From the NCBI GenBank assembly GCA_002359895.1, contig DEOB01000007.1, positions 62,251 to 126,250 of the forward strand: DNA of 64,000 nt, in the 5' to 3' direction. Source of the DNA: Stenotrophomonas sp. UBA2629. GTDB taxonomy: Bacteria > Pseudomonadota > Gammaproteobacteria > Xanthomonadales > Xanthomonadaceae. The notes under the pieces were generated by a model, which was given only the letters and a program-made list of their open reading frames with translations, had not been told where the DNA came from and did no database searches. This document shows positions 18,022-26,061 of this stretch, in pieces (position 1 is the stretch's first letter; each line of letters opens with the position of its first letter). Made by a program: the position numbers and the translations under genes.

Positions 18022-18081
18022 AGCGCGTCTCATGCAGCACGCGATGTGGGCAGCCCGGTCGAGTCAGGCTGCCCGCGTGGA

Positions 18082-18492
18082 TCAGGGCTGCAGCCAGCCG
18101 GCCAACTGCTCACGCGAAAGCTTGCCGCGACGGCCGGTATCCAACGCGTTGAATTCATCGGCCAGCGCAGGATTCACCTGCGCTTCGGCGCGGCTGATGA
18201 AGCCATCGCCATCGAGATCCAGCGCCGCGAAATCAATGCGGTAGTTGCCCACCACGGTATCGGCCTGCACCGAGCGCACCGTCACCTGCGCCTGACCGGG
18301 GGGCGTTTCAATCTGTACGGCGTGAGTCACCTTGCCGGTGGCCAGTGGCTGTTCGCGCACGCTGGCAGGCGTGTCGAGCAGTGGCGAGCTGACTGCGGGC
18401 ATCGGCCGTTGCGCGCTCTGTGCGGCAGCGGTGATCGGCAGCAGGGCGGCAATGACAAGCGGCAGGGCAAGGCGGAGTGCGGGAGTGGTCAT
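18082..18492 (-). CDS. Exported EF-hand calcium-binding protein
   Basis: This 136-residue protein has a signal peptide ending ITAAAQS. Near residue 90 there is one canonical EF-hand loop, DLDGDGFISRAE, with acidic residues at positions 1, 3 and 5 and Glu at 12. A second, degenerate loop follows (DTGRRGKLSREQ), with weak acidic content. A periplasmic or secreted Ca2+-binding role is likely; the partner is unknown. Short EF-hand proteins like this are common in Xanthomonadaceae. Confidence 0.8.
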   Translation of the reverse strand: MTTPALRLALPLVIAALLPITAAAQSAQRPMPAVSSPLLDTPASVREQPLATGKVTHAVQIETPPGQAQVTVRSVQADTVVGNYRIDFAALDLDGDGFISRAEAQVNPALADEFNALDTGRRGKLSREQLAGWLQP

Positions 18493-18576
18493 GTCGGTTT
18501 TATTGGATTGCGGAGGCGCAGGGCTGCAAGCAGTACGCGGACCGGATGGTAGCCGGGCGCCGATGAACCTGCAGCC

Positions 18577-19299
18577 TCAGCCCGGAATGAAAGGGAACAC
18601 CAGCTTCAACAAGCCTTTCAGCCCGCCTTCGGCGGTGGAGCTGATGGCCTTGGCGCCGAGGCTGTTGAGCGCCCGCCGCGCCTCGTCCCAACGCAGCTGG
18701 GTGATGTCTTTCTTCAACAGGTCAGCCAACTCTTCAGAGGCGGGCGCGAGCTTTTTCAGTGCCGTGACGATGACCTGCGGATCGGGCTGCAGGTAGTTCC
18801 AGCGCTCGGCAATGCTCAGCAGCGTGTCGAAACGCACCGCGACCACGTCGCGGTTGCGCTCATACACCGGGATGGCGCCGACATCGAGAATGGCCTGCTC
18901 GAAACGCTGCGCGTCATCGGGGTGCTCGATGCGGATGGCGAGGAAGCCTTCCTTGCGGCTGCGCTCGGTGACGTGCTTCACGCCCGAGCGCAGATTGGCC
19001 TCGGTCAACGCCGCAGCGACGATGCGCTGCAGGGCGTCGTCGCCTTCTTCCGGCACCAGTGCACGCCAACGTGCGTAGCCGTCGCGACGCAGGCCTTTCA
19101 CCTTGGCCGGGGTTACCCGCAACTGCAGCGCAACGGCGGCATTGGAGGCGCTGCGGTCGATGGCACCGTCGCGTTCCAGCAGGACGAAGATCAGTAGTTC
19201 AAGGTCGCGCTTGGTCAGCGACTGGAAACCCTGCAGCAGGGTCAGCCGCAGGAATTCATCGCCGAATGCGGCTGGGTCCTTCAGTTCGATAGCATGCAT
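18577..19299 (-). CDS. Unrecognised conserved-looking protein with N-terminal helical/HTH-like region
   Basis: This soluble 240-residue protein starts at the ATG at 19299 (MHAIELKDP); the frame extends upstream but that part looks non-coding. Residues 10-75 are helical, with SLTKRDLELLIFVLLER followed by a segment resembling a winged-helix recognition unit (ALQLRVTPAKVKGLRRDGYARW). The middle contains EGFLAIRIEHPDDAQRFEQAI and VGAIPVYERNRDVVAVRFD, alternating strands and helices. The C-terminus ends in an amphipathic GLKGLLKLVFPFIPG. I do not recognise the family. It is a single gene without operon partners. Confidence 0.7.
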   Translation of the reverse strand: MHAIELKDPAAFGDEFLRLTLLQGFQSLTKRDLELLIFVLLERDGAIDRSASNAAVALQLRVTPAKVKGLRRDGYARWRALVPEEGDDALQRIVAAALTEANLRSGVKHVTERSRKEGFLAIRIEHPDDAQRFEQAILDVGAIPVYERNRDVVAVRFDTLLSIAERWNYLQPDPQVIVTALKKLAPASEELADLLKKDITQLRWDEARRALNSLGAKAISSTAEGGLKGLLKLVFPFIPG

Positions 19300-19365
19300 C
19301 GGTGTCCTCCCGTGAGTGCACAGGATGCACGATCCCGGTGGCACGGATTGAGACGGCGGCGGACG

Positions 19366-20361
19366 TCAGCGATTGCCGGTGTGCTGCAGGCCGTATTCAC
19401 GCCCCGGGCGATCGGCCTGGAAGGTCTCCACCGCGCCGCGATCCTGCAGGGTGACGAACACCTGCCGGCCATCGGCGCCGCCGAACGCCACATTGGTGGG
19501 CTTGCGGCCTTTCAGCGGCACTTCGCGCAGCAATGTGCCGCTGGGTGAGACGACCGCCACCACGCCGGCACCGTAGCGGGCAATGTATAGATTGCCGTCC
19601 ACGTCGCTGCGCATGCCATCCATGCCGTGGTCGTCGAACCGGATCAGCAACCGCTTGTTGGAGAGCGCGCCAGCGTCGTCAATGTCGTAGGCCCAGACGT
19701 TGCGCTGCGCGCTTTCGTTGACATACAGATGGCGGCCGTCGGGGCTGACCTCGATGCCATTGGTGGTGCCCATGGCGCGTTCGAGCAGGTGCACGCTGCC
19801 GTCGCGGTCGATGCGCCACAACTGGCCGTTGTCGGGCTTGGCCCAATCCGGATCGCTGGCATACAGCGTGCCGTTGGGGGCGAGTGCGATGTCGTTGGGT
19901 TGGTGCGCGTCGGGTAGATGTGCGAACACGCTGACCGCGCGCGTGGTGGGGTCAACGCGCAGGATGTTGTGGCGCGGGTAGTCGGCGACCAACAGGCTGC
20001 CGTCGCTGCCAAAGCGGATGCCATTGCCGATGCTGCCTTCCGGCAGGGTGACGAACAGCTTGGCGTTACCGCGCTCATCCACGCGGCCGATGGTGCCGTC
20101 CTTGCCGATGTTGACCACATACAGCGCGCCATCCGGGCCGGTGGCCGGGCCTTCGATGCCTTGGGTGAACGTGCCGTCGGCGACATGATCGCGGGCAATG
20201 AAGTCGGACGAGGCGAGGGCAATGCCGCTCAACGTCAGGCACAGCAGCGTGGCGGTACGAACAAGCGTGGCGTGTGCAGCGATGACGGCATCCTCCAGAG
20301 CGATGAGTGCCGGGAGTGTGCCAGAGCAACGTGCTGATGCGGCACGCGGTTGCGGTGGCAA
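19366..20361 (-). CDS. SMP-30/gluconolactonase-like exported beta-propeller; start unclear
   Basis: The protein is a six-bladed propeller of the SMP-30/gluconolaconase/LRE type that probably hydrolyses sugar lactones. Typical blades are GPDGALYVVNIG, NDIALAPNGTLYASD, NGIEVSPDGRHLYVNES and MDGMRSDVDGNLYIARYG. A signal-peptide-like stretch (ATLLCLTLSGIALAS) precedes the propeller. No ATG or GTG lies in frame before it: only TTG at 20361 opens the frame. A good GGAGG-ATG at about 20290-20298 is one base out of frame and reads 18 codons to a stop. The gene may have a 1-base indel or a non-standard start. Confidence 0.72.
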   Translation of the reverse strand: MPPQPRAASARCSGTLPALIALEDAVIAAHATLVRTATLLCLTLSGIALASSDFIARDHVADGTFTQGIEGPATGPDGALYVVNIGKDGTIGRVDERGNAKLFVTLPEGSIGNGIRFGSDGSLLVADYPRHNILRVDPTTRAVSVFAHLPDAHQPNDIALAPNGTLYASDPDWAKPDNGQLWRIDRDGSVHLLERAMGTTNGIEVSPDGRHLYVNESAQRNVWAYDIDDAGALSNKRLLIRFDDHGMDGMRSDVDGNLYIARYGAGVVAVVSPSGTLLREVPLKGRKPTNVAFGGADGRQVFVTLQDRGAVETFQADRPGREYGLQHTGNR

Positions 20362-20426
20362 CCATGGTGGAGAGGTGGAAACGTGGAGGGGTGGGGAGCT
20401 GGGATGTCGCAGGTAGCCGGCTGTTT

Positions 20427-20476
20427 CTTCTCCCGCGTGCGGGAGAAGGTGCCCGCAGGGCGGATGAGGGGGCTTT
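20427..20476. repeat. Palindromic intergenic element, copy 1
   Basis: A perfect 10-base inverted repeat, CTTCTCCCGC (20427-20436) and GCGGGAGAAG (20439-20448), with a two-base loop, followed by a GGTGCCCGCAGGGCGGATGA-type flank and a G-run. It belongs to the same family as the elements near 20551, 29239, 29348, 29510, 33037, 33113, 48701 and 48892. Confidence 0.85.
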
Positions 20477-20514
20477 GCTTGTGCTGGTGTGACGTTGGGG
20501 AGGGGCAGCGGCCG

Positions 20515-20548
20515 AAGCCAAAGCCAAAGCCAAAGCCAAAGCCAAAGC
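20515..20548. repeat. CAAAGC-type hexanucleotide tandem repeat
   Basis: About five and a half copies of the hexamer AAAGCC, ending two bases before a CAAAGC that forms the edge of the palindromic element at 20551. The adjoining position suggests the tract grew from the element's end. Confidence 0.85.
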
Positions 20549-20550
20549 TA

Positions 20551-20597
20551 CAAAGCGCCCTCACCCCAACCCCTCTCCCGCTTGCGGGAGAGGGGCT
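20551..20597. repeat. Palindromic intergenic element, copy 2 (CAAAGC-GCCCTCA edge)
   Basis: It begins CAAAGCGCCCTCACCCCAA, then a perfect 12-base inverted repeat: CCCCTCTCCCGC (20570-20581), TT loop, GCGGGAGAGGGG (20584-20595). This is the long-flank form of the family and is matched in inverse orientation by the copy at 33037. Confidence 0.85.
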
Positions 20598-20603
20598 TAA
20601 AGG

Positions 20604-20650
20604 CGAAGCCAAAGCCAAAGCCAAAGCCAAAAGCCAAAAGCCAAAAGCCC
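20604..20650. repeat. Mixed 6/7-base tandem repeat after rlmM
   Basis: Three AAAGCC units are followed by three AAAAGCC units, so the period changes from six to seven inside one tract. It lies directly downstream of the rlmM stop at 20657. Confidence 0.85.
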
Positions 20651-20656
20651 TGAAAA

Positions 20657-21709
20657 TTACTTCCGCTTGGCCAGCGTGGCGAAGACGGTGATCTCTTCGC
20701 GGTCGTGATACAGCTGCTTGGCACGTAGGACCAGCGGCTTTTCAGCGTGGTCGGCAAACAGGTCCAGGCACAGTTTGGTTTCGTCCCAGCGCTTTTTCAT
20801 CGGCAACTTGAGGTTGAAGATGGCGTGCTTGCACCAGCCTTCGCGCAGCCAGGTGGCCATGCGCTCGGCGACGCGGCGCGGTTGTTCGACCATGTCGCAG
20901 ACCATCCAGTCCAGCGGTGTTTCCGGCTGCCAATGGAAGCCGTCGGCACGCAGGTGTTCCACCAGGCCGGTGTCGATCACATGCTGACGCAGCGGGCCGT
21001 TGTCGATGCTGCTCACCCGCAGATGCTGGCGGGTGAGCACCCAGGTCCAGCCGCCGGGGGCCGCGCCGAGGTCGGCTGCGCGCATGCCGGGGACCACCAG
21101 GGTTTCGCGTTCCTCCGGCGTGAGCAGGGTCATCAGCGCTTCTTCCAGCTTCAACGCCGAGCGCGAGGGCGCGTCCGGCAGCAGCTTCAGGCGCGGGATG
21201 CCGAGCAGCCACGGGGCGCTGTCGCGGGTGTCGGCCACGCACACAAAGGCATGCGTGCCATCGACAAACACAATGTGCAGGCGCGGCAGCTTGCCGTTGG
21301 CTTTGTCGGTGAGCAGGCCGGCCTTGCGCAGCGCCGGGCGCAGTGCGTTGCCGAAGCTGCGGGCCAACCCGGCCAGCGGTTTGCCGGCGTCGGAATCGGG
21401 GTGCTCCACCCACAGGTCACCAAAACGCGGCTGACCTTCCAGCGCGGCGATGATCGGGGTGATGCGGTCGCTGGCGTCCAGCTGCGGCAGCTCGGCCAGA
21501 ATCTGCAGTTTCTGGCGAGCGAAGATCAGCTCGCGCCATGGCAGGCGCTGGTCGAGCGCGGCGGCTTCATCGGTGACAAACACCACGTAGCCGTCGTTGC
21601 GCTGCGTGCGCGCATAACCGGCAATGCCGGCGCCGCCAGCACGCTCGTTGAGTTCGCCGGCCAGCTCCGGTTCAAAGCCTTGGCGGCAGTAGCACAACAG
21701 GCCAGTCAT
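20657..21709 (-). CDS. rlmM: 23S rRNA (cytidine2498-2'-O)-methyltransferase
   Basis: RlmM 2'-O-methylates C2498 of 23S rRNA. The 350-residue protein has an N-terminal THUMP-like region (CYCRQGFEPELAGELNERAG) and a Rossmann methyltransferase domain with the SAM loop ADLGAAPGGWTWVL. Later motifs DWMVCDM and KLPMKKRWDE contribute to the K-D-K-E set. The end of the gene runs straight into the mixed tandem repeat. Length and order match the E. coli enzyme. Confidence 0.93.
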   Translation of the reverse strand: MTGLLCYCRQGFEPELAGELNERAGGAGIAGYARTQRNDGYVVFVTDEAAALDQRLPWRELIFARQKLQILAELPQLDASDRITPIIAALEGQPRFGDLWVEHPDSDAGKPLAGLARSFGNALRPALRKAGLLTDKANGKLPRLHIVFVDGTHAFVCVADTRDSAPWLLGIPRLKLLPDAPSRSALKLEEALMTLLTPEERETLVVPGMRAADLGAAPGGWTWVLTRQHLRVSSIDNGPLRQHVIDTGLVEHLRADGFHWQPETPLDWMVCDMVEQPRRVAERMATWLREGWCKHAIFNLKLPMKKRWDETKLCLDLFADHAEKPLVLRAKQLYHDREEITVFATLAKRK

Positions 21710-21828
21710 GGTGTTCCTTGGTATTCAAAATGCGTGAGGGTTCGTCATGCAGGAACGGCGTGAACCACGATGGCGCGTGTTGAAAAGACCATCGCCGCAG
21801 GCGCTGCGCGTGCAGGTGAAGCAGGGGG

Positions 21829-22389
21829 TCAGTAGTGCGCGCCTTCGTTGCGGCCGTAGTCACCAAGCACGGTGCGTGCTTCGTCACGCAGCAGGCCCTG
21901 TACAACCTCGATGCCGCGCTTGTTCAACTCGCCCACCCAGTCGGCCGGCAGCGGGCCTTCGTCGAACGGGGTGAGTTCTTCCACATCCGCCGAGTTGGCA
22001 CCGATCAGCAGGCGGTCGATGCCGGCCCATACGGTGGCGCCGTAGCACTGGCAGCATGGCTGTGAGGAGGTTGCCAGGGTGATCGGCGACAGCTCGGCGT
22101 TCAAACGCGGTGTGTTGAGTTTCTGCTGGGCCAGCATGTAGGCCATGTTTTCGGCGTGGGCCAGCGAGGTGGCATGCGGCACCACGCGGTTGACGGCGGC
22201 AGCAATCACCCGGTGGTCCGGGCCGAATACCACCGCACCAAACGGGCCACCGCTGGCGTGCTCGACATTCAGTCGCGACAGTTCAATTGCCAGGGCCACC
22301 TTTTCCGCGTCGCTGGTATACGCGCGCTGGCTGTCAACCGCATCGTGGATCCAGACGGGGAGGGTGAGATGAACCTGTGCGTGAAGCAT
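21829..22389 (-). CDS. Nucleoside deaminase (cytidine/guanine deaminase superfamily)
   Basis: This 186-residue Zn-dependent deaminase starts at the ATG at 22389 (MLHAQVHLTLPVW). The metal site is complete: HAEN supplies a Zn-binding His and the proton-shuttling Glu, and PCCQCYGA the two Cys ligands. GGPFGAVVFGPDHRV matches guanine deaminase/TadA-like members. The substrate is not fixed by motif; guanine, or another nucleobase or nucleoside, is plausible. The gene is transcribed alone between rlmM and the terminator of the citrate operon. Confidence 0.83.
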   Translation of the reverse strand: MLHAQVHLTLPVWIHDAVDSQRAYTSDAEKVALAIELSRLNVEHASGGPFGAVVFGPDHRVIAAAVNRVVPHATSLAHAENMAYMLAQQKLNTPRLNAELSPITLATSSQPCCQCYGATVWAGIDRLLIGANSADVEELTPFDEGPLPADWVGELNKRGIEVVQGLLRDEARTVLGDYGRNEGAHY

Positions 22390-22504
22390 GACGATGACCG
22401 ACCTGTAGGCAAAAACGGCGGCCAGTGTATCGGACTGGGCAGTGATGAGCGGGAATGACCGGTTCATGTTGCGCGGCTGCTGTGTCCGGCAATAAACAAA
22501 AAAC

Positions 22505-22527
22505 GCCGCGAAGCAGAACTTCGCGGC
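22505..22527 (-). terminator. Rho-independent terminator of the porin-citH-reductase operon
   Basis: On the minus strand, GCCGCGAAG, a five-base loop and CTTCGCGGC are followed by GTTTTTTGTTT. It lies 32 bases after the reductase stop. Confidence 0.9.
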
Positions 22528-22558
22528 GGCGCCATGGGGGAGCGGCGGCAAGACGATC

Positions 22559-23299
22559 TCAACCCATGTACAGGCCACCGTTGACTGCATAGTCGGCGCC
22601 GGTCACATAAGCGGCTTCATCCGAGGCCAACCAGCCGCACAGGGCGGCCACTTCTTCGGGGCGGCCCAGGCGGCGGATCGGCACGGAGGCGGCGAGGCGG
22701 TCCAGCACATCGGGTGGGAAGGTGCTGATGGCCTGGCTGGCGATGTAGCCGGGCGAAAGTGTGTTGACGGTGACATTGCGTGCAGCGACTTCAGCTGCCA
22801 GCGCACGGCTGAAACCGTGCATCGCGGCTTTGGCGGTGGCGTAGTTGACCTGGCCGATCTGCCCCTTCTGCGCGCTGACCGAGCCGATGTTGATGATGCG
22901 GCCCCAGCCACGGCTGGCCATGTCGTCCACCACCTGTTTGGTGAGGTTGAACAAGGCGTTGAGATTGGAAGCGATCACCGCGTTCCAGTCTTCAACATTC
23001 ATCTGCCGGAACAGCATGTCGCGGCTGCCTCCGGAGTTGTTGACCAGCACGTCCACCTCGCCGACTTCAGCACGCACTTTGGCGAAGGCCGCCGTGGTGG
23101 ATTGCCAATCGGCGGCGTTGCCTTCGGAGGCGATGAAATCAAAGCCGAGTTCACGCTGCTCACGCAGCCAATTGGCCTTGCGGGGCGAGTTGGGCGCGCA
23201 GCCTGCGACCACGGTGTGGCCGCTGCGGGACAGGGTCTGGCAGATGGCAGTGCCCACGCTGCCCATGCCGCTGGTGACGTATGCGATGCGAAGAGTCAT
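22559..23299 (-). CDS. Acetoacetyl-CoA reductase-like short-chain dehydrogenase
   Basis: This 246-residue SDR matches PhaB/PhbB, which reduces acetoacetyl-CoA to 3-hydroxybutyryl-CoA with NADPH. The ATG at 23299 gives MTLRIAYVTSGMGSVG; the nucleotide loop reads TSGMGSVG rather than the usual TGGxxGIG. The catalytic Ser, Tyr and Lys are in NIGSVSAQKGQIGQVNYATAKAA. The gene lies 28 bases behind citH, as the last gene of the operon. No polymer synthase is visible in the window, so polyhydroxybutyrate synthesis is only one possible role. Confidence 0.85.
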   Translation of the reverse strand: MTLRIAYVTSGMGSVGTAICQTLSRSGHTVVAGCAPNSPRKANWLREQRELGFDFIASEGNAADWQSTTAAFAKVRAEVGEVDVLVNNSGGSRDMLFRQMNVEDWNAVIASNLNALFNLTKQVVDDMASRGWGRIINIGSVSAQKGQIGQVNYATAKAAMHGFSRALAAEVAARNVTVNTLSPGYIASQAISTFPPDVLDRLAASVPIRRLGRPEEVAALCGWLASDEAAYVTGADYAVNGGLYMG

Positions 23300-23327
23300 A
23301 TCAGGCTCCAGTTCGAGGCAGGGCCGC

Positions 23328-24659
23328 TTATGCGGCAAGTGGGTACAGGGCACACAGCAGGTTGCCGATCATCAACAGCAGCGAAATCGCCACCGCCCAT
23401 TTCAGGGTGAATTTCTGGTGGTCGGCAAAATCCACCTTGGCCAGCCCCACCAGCAGATAGGTGGACGGCACCAACGGGCTGAGCAGATGCACCGGCTGGC
23501 CGGCGAGCGAGGCGCGTGCCATTTCCACCGGGGTGATGCCGTACTGGCTTGCCGCCTCGGACAGAATCGGCAGCACGCCGAAATAGAACGCGTCGTTGGA
23601 CATGAAGAAGGTGAATGGCATCGACGCCAAGGCGGTAATGGTTGCCAGATAGGGGCCCCACGCATCCGGAATCACGGCCAGGAAGCCGCGCGACATCGCC
23701 TCGACCATGCCGGTGTTGGACAGGATGCCGGTGAAGATGCCCGCCGCGAAAATCAACGACACCACCGACAGCACATTGCCTGCATGGTTGACCACACGGC
23801 GGCGCTGTTCTGCAAGGTCCGGGTAGTTGATGACCAGCGCGATCGCAAAGCCGACCATGAACAGGATGGGCATCGGCAGCAGGCCGATCACCAGCGCGGC
23901 CATCAGTGCCAAGGTCAGCACCAGGTTCACCCACAGCAGCTTGGGCCGCTTGATGTCAGCGGCATCTTCCACCGTCGGCAGGCTGTCGCCGTCATCGGAG
24001 ACGCTGGCATCCATCCACGAACCACCCTGCGGCAAGGTCAACACACCCACGCGGCGGCGCTCCTTCAAGCCCAGGTACCAGGCCAGCACCAGAATGCCGA
24101 CACAGGCCAGGATCATCGCTGGGATCAACGGTACGAACACATCGGCCGGGTCCACATGCAGTGCGGTGGCCGCACGTGCGGTGGGGCCACCCCACGGGGT
24201 GAGGTTCATCACACCACCGGCGAGGATGGTCACGCAGGTCATGTTCAACGCGTTCATGCCCAGCCGACGGTACAACGGCAGCATCGCCGAGACGGTGATC
24301 ATGTAGGTGGTGGAGCCATCGCCATCCAGTGAGATGAGCATCGCCAGCACGGCGGTGCCCATCACGATCTTCAACGGGTCGCCTTTGACGATGCGCAGGA
24401 TGATGCGCACCAGTGGGTCGAACAGGCCGGCGTCGATCATCACGCCGAAGTAGAGGATGGCGAACATCAACATCACGCCGGTGGGCGCGATCTTCTTGAT
24501 GCCGTCGAGCATCATTTCGTCCAGCCCGTTGCCGAAGCCACCAATCAGGGCGAAGACGATGGGGACGGTAATCAGTGCGACCAGCGGCGAAAGACGCTTG
24601 CTCATGATGAGATACATGAACGTCAGCACCATGCCGAAGCCGAGGATGGTCAGCATCAT
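23328..24659 (-). CDS. citH: CitMHS-family citrate transporter CitH
   Basis: CitH imports citrate, usually as a metal-citrate complex, by proton symport. The 443-residue protein has about twelve hydrophobic helices. Family sequence includes LISLDGDGSTTYMIT, LAGGVMNLTPWGGPTARA and the late FFMSNDAFYFGVLP. It follows an outer-membrane porin by 39 bases and faces the tctDE regulators. In Xanthomonas campestris pv. vesicatoria, citH is reported to be activated by TctDE during tomato infection, which matches this layout. Confidence 0.93.
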   Translation of the reverse strand: MMLTILGFGMVLTFMYLIMSKRLSPLVALITVPIVFALIGGFGNGLDEMMLDGIKKIAPTGVMLMFAILYFGVMIDAGLFDPLVRIILRIVKGDPLKIVMGTAVLAMLISLDGDGSTTYMITVSAMLPLYRRLGMNALNMTCVTILAGGVMNLTPWGGPTARAATALHVDPADVFVPLIPAMILACVGILVLAWYLGLKERRRVGVLTLPQGGSWMDASVSDDGDSLPTVEDAADIKRPKLLWVNLVLTLALMAALVIGLLPMPILFMVGFAIALVINYPDLAEQRRRVVNHAGNVLSVVSLIFAAGIFTGILSNTGMVEAMSRGFLAVIPDAWGPYLATITALASMPFTFFMSNDAFYFGVLPILSEAASQYGITPVEMARASLAGQPVHLLSPLVPSTYLLVGLAKVDFADHQKFTLKWAVAISLLLMIGNLLCALYPLAA

Positions 24660-24698
24660 CTGCAGACTCCTTTTGAAAAAATGGCGTGGGGAAGGGGT

Positions 24699-25874
24699 TT
24701 AGAAATCGAACTGCAGGCGGCCCGTGACCGCGCGGGTGTTGTCCAGCGTGGTGCTGGTCAAACGGTCACGGTTGCGGCTCTGGATCACGTTGAGCATGAA
24801 GCGTAGGTTGTCGCGCATGTACCAGTTGCCGGCCAGCGTCCAGGCTTCAGTGCTGCCGTCGCGCAGATCGGGTTGGCCATTGAGGTGCTGTGCGCCGCGC
24901 ATCTGGTCGTAACGCAGTGCCAGCTCGAATGCGCCGAGCTTGTGGCGGATGTCCTTGATGCGGGCGAAGCGGCCGGTCTTGCTGTCGTAGCTGCGCGTCT
25001 CACCGGTGACAAACCAGCCCAGCGCGCCATACGCGGCCATCACATCGCCGCGCTGTGAGCCATCATCAAAGGTGGCGCCACTGAATTCGCCCTGCCACGA
25101 CAGCGGGCCTTTCACCTGCGCGTATTCCAACGACCACTTGTTGACGTCGGTATCGCGGCCAGCGGAGAAGTCCACCAGTCGCAGCCGGCTTTCGTCGGAG
25201 AGGTGGCCGGCCGGGCGCGGACTGATGCGCAACGCGGGTGCGCCGTTGGCGCCGGGGTTGTCGTAAGCCTCACGTGCCAGTGACACACCCAGGTGCAGCA
25301 CATCACCGGCGCTGGGGCTGGGTGCCCAAGTGACGCGGCCACCGGCCGCACGGCCCTTCACCTGCCAGGCGTCGATGCTTTCTAGGCTGTAGATGCTGGC
25401 GGCCCAGGTGAAGTCGCCTGGGTTGGCCTGCCATGACACGCCCAAGCGGTACAGCGGCGCCAGGGTGATGGCTGCGTTGCCACGCTCCAGAAAGCTGCCG
25501 TAGTTGGAACTGGTGCGGTCGTCCAGCGAGTAGTACTGCTTGAACTGGCCAACGGTGAGCTTGCCGGCGGTGCCGAAGCTGCGGCTGATGTAGACGTCCT
25601 TGGCCTCGACCCGGTCGCCGGAGAAGTCGGCTTCCATCTTGTAGTCCACAGCAAAGAATTTGCCGGACACATCCACCCAGGCGCGGCGGATTTCGGTGTC
25701 GTTCTTGTTGCGCTTGCCACGGTCGTCATTGTCGAACGTGGCGAAATCCAGATGCAGGCGGCCGCCCACGGTTGCGGTGACCGGGCGCTCATCGTCCTCG
25801 GCCTGGGCCGGTGTGGCCAGTGCGGTCAGCACCAACGCAGCGATGCCGTGCAGGCAAGCAGTGTGTTTGTTCAC
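24699..25874 (-). CDS. OprO/OprP-type outer-membrane porin of the citrate operon
   Basis: This 391-residue phosphate-selective porin (OprO/OprP) family protein starts at the GTG at 25874, which has GGAGG eight bases upstream. The signal peptide ends ATPAQAEDD. The barrel sequence includes GGRLHLDFATFDND, EIRRAWVDVSGKF, VGQFKQYYSLDDRTSS and a terminal TGRLQFDF with C-terminal Phe. It is the first gene of the operon with citH, so citrate passage across the outer membrane is a likely role. It is divergent from tctD across a 187-base shared regulatory region. Confidence 0.88.
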   Translation of the reverse strand: MNKHTACLHGIAALVLTALATPAQAEDDERPVTATVGGRLHLDFATFDNDDRGKRNKNDTEIRRAWVDVSGKFFAVDYKMEADFSGDRVEAKDVYISRSFGTAGKLTVGQFKQYYSLDDRTSSNYGSFLERGNAAITLAPLYRLGVSWQANPGDFTWAASIYSLESIDAWQVKGRAAGGRVTWAPSPSAGDVLHLGVSLAREAYDNPGANGAPALRISPRPAGHLSDESRLRLVDFSAGRDTDVNKWSLEYAQVKGPLSWQGEFSGATFDDGSQRGDVMAAYGALGWFVTGETRSYDSKTGRFARIKDIRHKLGAFELALRYDQMRGAQHLNGQPDLRDGSTEAWTLAGNWYMRDNLRFMLNVIQSRNRDRLTSTTLDNTRAVTGRLQFDF

Positions 25875-26061
25875 AAGCCCTCCGTGGTTTCTGCCTGTTG
25901 TGCAGATGGAATGGGCACCGGTTGGTGCGTGGGCGCAGTCTGGCGACGGCAAGCTGTCATCCGCCTGTCAGGGGTTTGTGCGCCGCAGCAAAGTCCCGCC
26001 CGGCCGGCGCGTTTGCTGTCTGCGCGTTAGCATTCCGGTTCCCTGTACCCGCCGATGCCTG

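Larger units (their letters stand above)
20362..20656. other. Intergenic stretch with two palindromic elements and two short tandem-repeat tracts
   Basis: There is no supported gene here. The stretch holds palindrome-family copies at 20427-20476 and 20551-20597, a CAAAGC-type repeat at 20515-20548 and a mixed 6-base/7-base repeat at 20604-20650, directly after the rlmM stop. Confidence 0.8.
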
